From contig NC_052138.2 in NCBI RefSeq assembly GCF_016086655.4, forward strand, positions 15,376,001-15,440,000: a stretch of DNA of 64,000 bases, written 5' to 3'. Below the pieces are notes generated by a model. It was not told where the DNA came from and made no database searches. It saw only the letters and a list, made by a program, of their open reading frames with translations. This document shows, in pieces, positions 58,430 through 64,000 of this stretch. Numbering within the stretch: the stretch's first letter is position 1; each line of letters starts with the position of its first letter. This stretch comes from Lepeophtheirus salmonis (taxonomy: Eukaryota > Arthropoda > Copepoda > Siphonostomatoida > Caligidae). The position numbers were made by a program, and so were the translations under genes.

Positions 58430-58835
58430 GTGCATATATTTTAAAAATTACTAGAAAGTTATTTAAAAATTTTAATAAACAAGGTTTTAAAATGTTGTGT
58501 TCTTTTTTTTGTGTGTGTATCGTTTATTGTTCTTTGAAAATTCATATGGTCTTTATATTTTTCTATGTACTTAAAGACTTTAACTGTTTTTGTATTGTTA
58601 TTAATTGAGCACCAGAATAAATTGATACTGTTTTTTTTTTAAATGAGTTGATGACTTTTTTATAACAACGAGCGTGTCTAGCTAAATCTCATATCATAGA
58701 AGAAAAGAAATGCATTATATAAAATATTGAATCTGACTTTAGATGAAGTTTAGTGACGGATGTGTGTAGCTAAAGCTCAGCCAAGTAGCCCTCTTGGGAC
58801 TAAAATACTTCTTAGCTCATCACGTCATACTAAAA
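58430..58835. other. AT-rich spacer, probably LINE 3' tail
   Basis: It follows the LINE stop at 58423 and contains AATAAATTGATACTG before a T10 run at 58631. It may include the 3' UTR. Confidence 0.35.
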
Positions 58836-58839
58836 AAAA

Positions 58840-59345
58840 TATACGTCTGTTATTATAATCCTTTCATTCTTGAGGAGGGAACAACGGAGTATTGAGTAAT
58901 TAAGTGTGCTCCTAAAAAAATGGAGAATCATCCTGAGGATATGTTAGGGAGTTGTCTTTTAGAAGTGTGTAAAGTATGTCTTTCAAAGCTAGATTAGCTT
59001 TTTCCTGTGGTCGATCGAGCATGCTTTTTTTTTTTTCCTAAGCTGCTATAAATATTATTTGATTATTGGAGAGATAACTTGTAAGTATGAAGTAATAACT
59101 AGTGTGTGCACTCATGAAAGAGAGAAAATAATTTGTTGGGTCCTTGTTGTACGCAAAGTAGAATTGAGGATCGACAACGGAGTAATTCCACCCCATCCGC
59201 CCTTGCTTTAGAGTAGGATTTGTTTTTATTTATTTCATCTTACGACTGCTTGCTGATGATTTATATAAACTTCATTATAAGCTATGCTGCTCTCCTCCCT
59301 AACGTTCTTCCAATGGTCAGGTAACTTTTCTGTTTCTTAAATTTT
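58840..59345 (-). mobile_element. two partial MITE-II copies, reverse
   Basis: 58850-58945 carries TCATTCTTGAGGAGGGAACA. 59030-59340 carries CCTAAGCTGCTATAAATATT, CAAAGTAGAATTGAGGATCG and GAGTAATTCC again in order. Together with the next entry they make a run of three copies in one direction. Confidence 0.7.
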
Positions 59346-59373
59346 TATATACCTGTGGCAGAGATATTATGCA

Positions 59374-59855
59374 TAGAGATGTAAATCGTGTGTATTTTTG
59401 ACCTGGCCCGCTTTTTTTGATTTGATGATCTGTAAACCGAATTTTCAATTCCCCGAGCTGCTTTCATTATTATTGAACTCCTGTGAAGGGAACTTATTTT
59501 CTGCTACATTCAAATATAACCAAAATCTTATTGAACATTCCTGTGTGCTCATAAATACAGAGAGTAACCTTGAGGATTTGTTGCAGAGTTATAATAATAA
59601 GTCCTTGTTGTACTCCAAATAGAATTGAGGATCGACATCAGAGTATTTCTTGCCAAATGTCCTTGGTTCAATTATTTTATTCTTCTTTTGATACTTTGTC
59701 ACAGTTGATGGTAGCTGTTCCAATAATACTTCATGACAGCTAAGCTGTTTAAAACATTCTTCAAATTCTAAGGGTTACTATGTTAATTTTTGGGCGGTTT
59801 TTTTTGTTTTTGTTTTTTTTTAATATACCCAAAACATTCACAATTTTCGTCACTA
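59374..59855 (-). mobile_element. MITE-II, complete copy with 8-bp TSD
   Basis: Ends are TAGAGATGTAAATCGTGTGT and, inverted, TAGTGACGAAAATTGTGAAT. Both flanks are ATTATGCA (59366-59373 and 59856-59863), a perfect 8-bp target duplication. The length is 482 bp and there is no coding frame of its own. The ends fit the YARNG pattern and 8-bp duplication of hAT elements. This copy defines the limits of the family. Confidence 0.85.
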
Positions 59856-59997
59856 ATTATGCATGACAGGTTATCTTCTATATTAATAAACAAAGTTTGA
59901 ATGTTACCAGCTTAGACTTATTTTGAAATCTATGTTTACTAAGATTTCGATAATCATCACATCCCTAGTCAGAGTCTCCTTTTCTCCGATCTTTGTG

Positions 59998-60033
59998 TTT
60001 TTTTTTTTTTTTTTTTTTTTTTGGGGGGGGGGG
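59998..60033. repeat. T25-G11 homopolymer junction
   Basis: A run of 25 T is followed directly by 11 G; nothing else is attached to it. Confidence 0.9.
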
Positions 60034-60039
60034 TTGTAT

Positions 60040-62465
60040 ACACTAAGTAAAAGTGAAGGACGACTGTCTTAGCAAGCCAAGATATCATGTATATTTTTAG
60101 GTAGCCTGTCAATCAGAGATTGTTAAAGTACATAGCCCGGCGCATCGGGTTAGTGATAATGAAAAGTCCTCATTATGATTAAACATAGATCAAAAACCTT
60201 ATTAAATTGATACTTTCACATTCATTTTCAAAGGTAAAAAAATTATTTTTTTTAAATTGGATCAATCATAAGAACATAAATTTTGTTTTCCAAGATTATA
60301 AATGTAATTATGATTTACTACTTAAATATATCGAAAAATTGATATGGTATTTTTAATAATATAATTTATTTATATTATGTAATAAAAAGTTAAAAAAAAA
60401 TTCAATAACAATAACTTAGAATTTGTTCACCTTTTATATTTTTACAAGTAATACAATTTTATTGAAAGGGATTGGCATTTAAACTTTTTTCTTTTTTTTG
60501 TATGTTTCCCTCTAAAGAAAGTTTAAAATAACAAATACAATACATAAAGACCTAAAAAAAGTCTTTTATTATTTTATTGTTTATTTATTTATATACTTTT
60601 TGAAATCAGTTGTATATAACTAACTAAAATATTTACCTAAAGTTTGTAATTTTCTATGGAATAAGCGAGAAAAGAAGAATTGGATAGTAAAAGAAATTCA
60701 GGAAGAAACAAATTTGCTTAATTAGGGATGTTGCATGTTATATCTACCATGAGCCATTACAGGATGAAAGTTATTTGTATCATGAAGAGGAACTTCTATG
60801 TGACCGAATCCATTTACTCCTGCAACAAAAAATTACTATAAATATCCATCAAAAGAAATTTACATTACAAACTGTAATGATTGTCTAACCCTATGTGTAA
60901 ACGTATTCGAGCAATTATGATCGATTGAGTCTATATGCCTCTATATCTCCTACTCCAATAATATATTCTTCGTTCCAAAGTTATTTCATTAGTTTTAAAC
61001 GGTCGCAATAATTGATTTTAGACTATCAGCCGTCACTGTCTCCGATTTCGAGATAGAAACAGAAAGTATGAACTCCGGGCAAACGTATAGAGTGTACCCA
61101 AGAACTACACTAACCTTAGTCCAAAGTTCAAGATAATATAATAAGATTTTTGGCCACAAAGTAAAAAAGAATCTAACCTCTATTGAAAGCATCAAATAAA
61201 CAAGCTTTGAACAAACAAATTGTAGAACAAATTTATTTATCAGGTCTTCAGTGTAATTGCCTTTTTTTTCAATCAAATAAACAAGCTAAGAATTACCGAA
61301 CAAACAAATTGTAGACAATAATCAAATTTATTTATCAGCGCAGAATTCAATAAATAATTCAAAACTGAAATCTCATTTTCTCCTTGACCAAGATAGGAAA
61401 ACAACATAATTTAATGTTAACCATTTTAAATAGTTTTATACTACCTAGTTAATTTTCTTTTGTACTATATAGTCAGAAAAAAAAATGATTGGCCAAAACA
61501 ATATCCCAAAGGAAGAAAAACTGAGCTCCATATTGGAATGATTCACTCGTTAATAGTGTGGCTGTCTTCTCTTTTTCAACTCTTCTCTTTCTCTACATCT
61601 TCTCTACTAGCTCTTATTCAACAGCTGAAATTTAGATCAAACACAACTTGTCCTCTCTGTATTTTTATTTTTCTCTAGTTGTACCAATTGGAATATTTAA
61701 GTAATGAGTTAAAGGAAAACTTCTTGTGTTTATGTTGAATTCCAACACCTTTTCAACTTCTATCTAGTGGAGAGATATTTGTATTTTATTTATTTATGAA
61801 AGAAATTTGTAAATAGTTAATATGAAATGTATTTTTGAGGAAATGCATTTATAAAATGTGAATGATGTATTCCGAAATAATCTTGGAGAGTGTGTGAGGA
61901 AAAAATTGGCAAAGGAAAAGTGACAAAGTGGAAAAAATGACATAATTCTTTTAAGCTGACGTAGATTTTAAAAAACACTATATTTTAACGATACTTTTAA
62001 AGAATCCTGCGATATATCAATATAATATATTCTTGCTTTTGTCTCCCTGATTTTAGAAAAGGTCTACTCTATTCTCTTCTACTATCTCTTCTTCATCTTA
62101 AATAGGTTTTATTCAGGGAAAAACTGATTTGGAACAGAAAACATACCTTGACAAAATATTTTTTTATAAATAAAAAAGAAAAAATAATAATAATGAATTC
62201 GGCAAGAAATTATTCTATGGGCTTTATTTCAAAATAAGATATTCAATGTCGTCACAACGAGAAGAATATAAATGTTCATTATATCTATGTATGTATGTAG
62301 GTAAATACAGATATATTATGTTTGATAAATGTGACAATAAAAAGTGCTTCCTTATAACCTACTTATATTTATCCACTTAAAATAATTGTGCCATTTTCCC
62401 ACTTTGTTACTAATTCTTATTCTTGCTGTTATTTTCATATGCATCTTTTATTATAATCGTGGAGA
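60040..62465. other. AT-rich spacer with a local direct repeat
   Basis: A ~55-70-bp direct repeat with indels, built on ATCAAATAAACAAGCT and AACAAACAAATTGTAGA(C)A, occurs at 61189-61242 and 61271-61339. The 93-codon minus frame at 60995 overlaps it and has no recognisable motif. Confidence 0.45.
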
Positions 62466-62469
62466 TGAA

Positions 62470-62515
62470 TAGTCATGAAAATTATATGTATCTTGGGTAT
62501 GTTAAAAAAAGAAAA
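62470..62515 (+). mobile_element. MITE-II left-end fragment
   Basis: TAGTCATGAAAATTATATGT followed by TTGGGTATGTTAAAAAAAGA. Only the first ~45 bp are present. Confidence 0.6.
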
Positions 62516-62639
62516 CTGTTCGAAAGGAATAATTTGTTCTTATCAAAAGTCGCTCAGTCTTCAGATGAGAGACAGGCCCTCAAAAGAATTATTTAATTAT
62601 CTAGATGGATTTTCTTGGAAGAAAAACAACACAATATGC

Positions 62640-64000
62640 GATATATGATCCAAACTTCGAATGCACGCTTTGAGTCTCTAACATAATGTTAAAAATTGAT
62701 CCGAAATCAGGGAATTAGTTTATATGTATATTGGGTGACCTCAACATTTCCTCACTACCCGTCACGTGACGCTTCAAATGCAGATGCTGAGAGAAGAAAT
62801 GATGTAAAAACTTTATCGACTATTGAGAAGGGTGTGAGATTTTTCAGTAACACCTTACTCACCAGATATGAAAAAGATCAATATCCTCCCAAAAACGTTT
62901 ACATATCGGCCTTTTTCAAAAACGATATGTGAGAGTATACATAAACTAAGACAAAATTTACTATAGAGTCATACAAGAGGATACGTTTCAAGGTCAAGGA
63001 TTAATGATCCAACTCGCTGGGATCTTGTTTCTACGCGTATAGAAGGTATGGGGAGGGCACTGAATCTCTCGTGATTAAAACAACTCAGAAGTTCTTGTGA
63101 TTTTTGGGAAATTCAAATCAAGAAAAAATTCTTACAATTGATTGGGTGTGAATTTACTGGACGGATATGTATGTATGCATCTGAAATGTTTGGAGTGGTT
63201 AAAAGATCGGGTCATCTTTGGAGAAAGATGTGTTCTGTTCTACCGTTCAGAATTTCCTCCCTTTACTGTTTCAAACGAACCAATGACTGAACCGTAGGGG
63301 TGAGTTCCTAAGAAGTGCGGGATAACTTCTGCCGGTCAATATATGTAATACGAAATTATTGAATAACTTCTCTCAAACCCATAGACGACGGTGGATGTTC
63401 TCTCGAAGAGGTTTCAAAAGTAAATATCTCGGTCCACCAATTCCGGCTTTCATTGCCTTGGAAGTAACTCCAAATAAAATGCTAAAGCATGTATCTAGTA
63501 TGATTATTTATTGTAAAGAGAAGAATCCATCATCTAGCGAGAGGCAAAGTTTTGACAGACTTGGTCTTAGGGATGGCATGAAACATGCAGATCCAAGCGT
63601 GATTTTAAAGAGTTCATTCACTGACGTATGGACTAAGGACGTTCTGTATTTTTACACATAAGTCCCAGGCAGATACTAAAGGAGAGTTTGTTATTTTTGC
63701 CATGAAAAATTGATTACTTCTTTTCATTTATTCTAACAATTTATAAAAATTATCCCGATCCTTACGATGTTAGAGGAAGAAATCTGAAGAAACTTTCATG
63801 TGAAATTGAGTCCCTTAGATTGGTTCATTGTAATATCCTCACGGTATAAGGATAGATGGAAAATTGAGGGGATAATCTCCAAAGTACAAGGTATAATATA
63901 CGTTGTGAAGCACAGGAATCAAGAACTCCCTTCTTGACTCTCTGATTATGTCTCTGAAGCGATAATAAGTCATAAGCAATACAAAATATGAATTAAATAT
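62640..64000 (+). pseudogene. probable non-LTR retrotransposon relic
   Basis: A 100-codon frame (63359-63661) reads RGFKSKYLGPPIPAF, HVSSMIIYCKEKN and SVILKSSFTDVWTKDVLY. After a stop, another frame gives RVCYFCHEKLITSFHLF (about 63685-63735), which resembles the CYFC-H part of the LINE zinc knuckle at 57-58 kb with the last cysteine lost. Broken upstream frames (62990-63350) may be the reverse-transcriptase to thumb region. The 78-codon frame at 62696 is not recognisable and its membership is doubtful. The relic seems to run off the end of the window. Assignment rests mainly on the CxxC-H pattern and on position relative to it. Confidence 0.4.

Noticed and set aside
1..64000. A prokaryotic-type defence, metabolic or phage gene system
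   Set aside because: No clustered intact genes, no Shine-Dalgarno-like context, and all recognisable frames belong to eukaryotic transposable elements.

Overview
This window looks like a gene-poor, repeat-rich stretch of an animal nuclear genome. It is strongly AT-rich, has long runs of A and T, no operons or ribosome binding sites, and no long intact reading frame (the longest uninterrupted frames are 154-166 codons). Nearly all recognisable protein similarity is to broken metazoan transposable elements: mariner transposases, a FLYWCH-MULE transposase, R2-like and CCHC-ended non-LTR retrotransposons, and a gypsy-type integrase. The style of these relics, especially the mariners and the CYFC/CFFC-ended LINEs, reminds me of parasitic copepods such as the salmon louse Lepeophtheirus. 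That species guess is inference only.

Layout. 0-6.7 kb: three or four mariner relics, and a three-deep nest of small elements (4921-5740). 6.7-12.7 kb: an 807-bp hAT-type element with near-perfect 8-bp target duplications, a rearranged mariner with TA target sites, a possible orphan exon and a 15-bp minisatellite. 12.7-16.6 kb: a duplicated A-B-C repeat block and a decayed FLYWCH-MULE transposase on the minus strand. 16.6-33 kb: mostly unassigned AT-rich DNA with many copies of one ~480-bp MITE (called MITE-II here), two perfect hairpins, a fold-back element and a deleted mariner. 33-41 kb: AT-rich MITEs (MITE-I), a nearly full-length dead mariner, a tRNA-like relic and a perfect 50-bp tandem duplication. 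41-49 kb: R2-like endonuclease and LINE 3' fragments, a large inverted repeat and a gypsy integrase relic. 49-64 kb: more MITE-II copies, one plausible host gene fragment with three in-phase exons (55598-56321, minus), and two further LINE relics.

Four short repeat families recur. MITE-I has an AT-rich interior and CAGGGGCGTCC-like ends. MITE-II has TAGTGATGAAAATCG-like ends, and one copy has perfect 8-bp target duplications. A third element has GTCCTTATTT ends. The fourth is an imperfect 15-bp GCG-containing minisatellite carried inside a larger dispersed unit. I see no coherent multi-gene system. The best leads are the three-exon gene fragment, the 15-bp minisatellite family, the perfect hairpins near 25.7 kb and the rearranged mariner.
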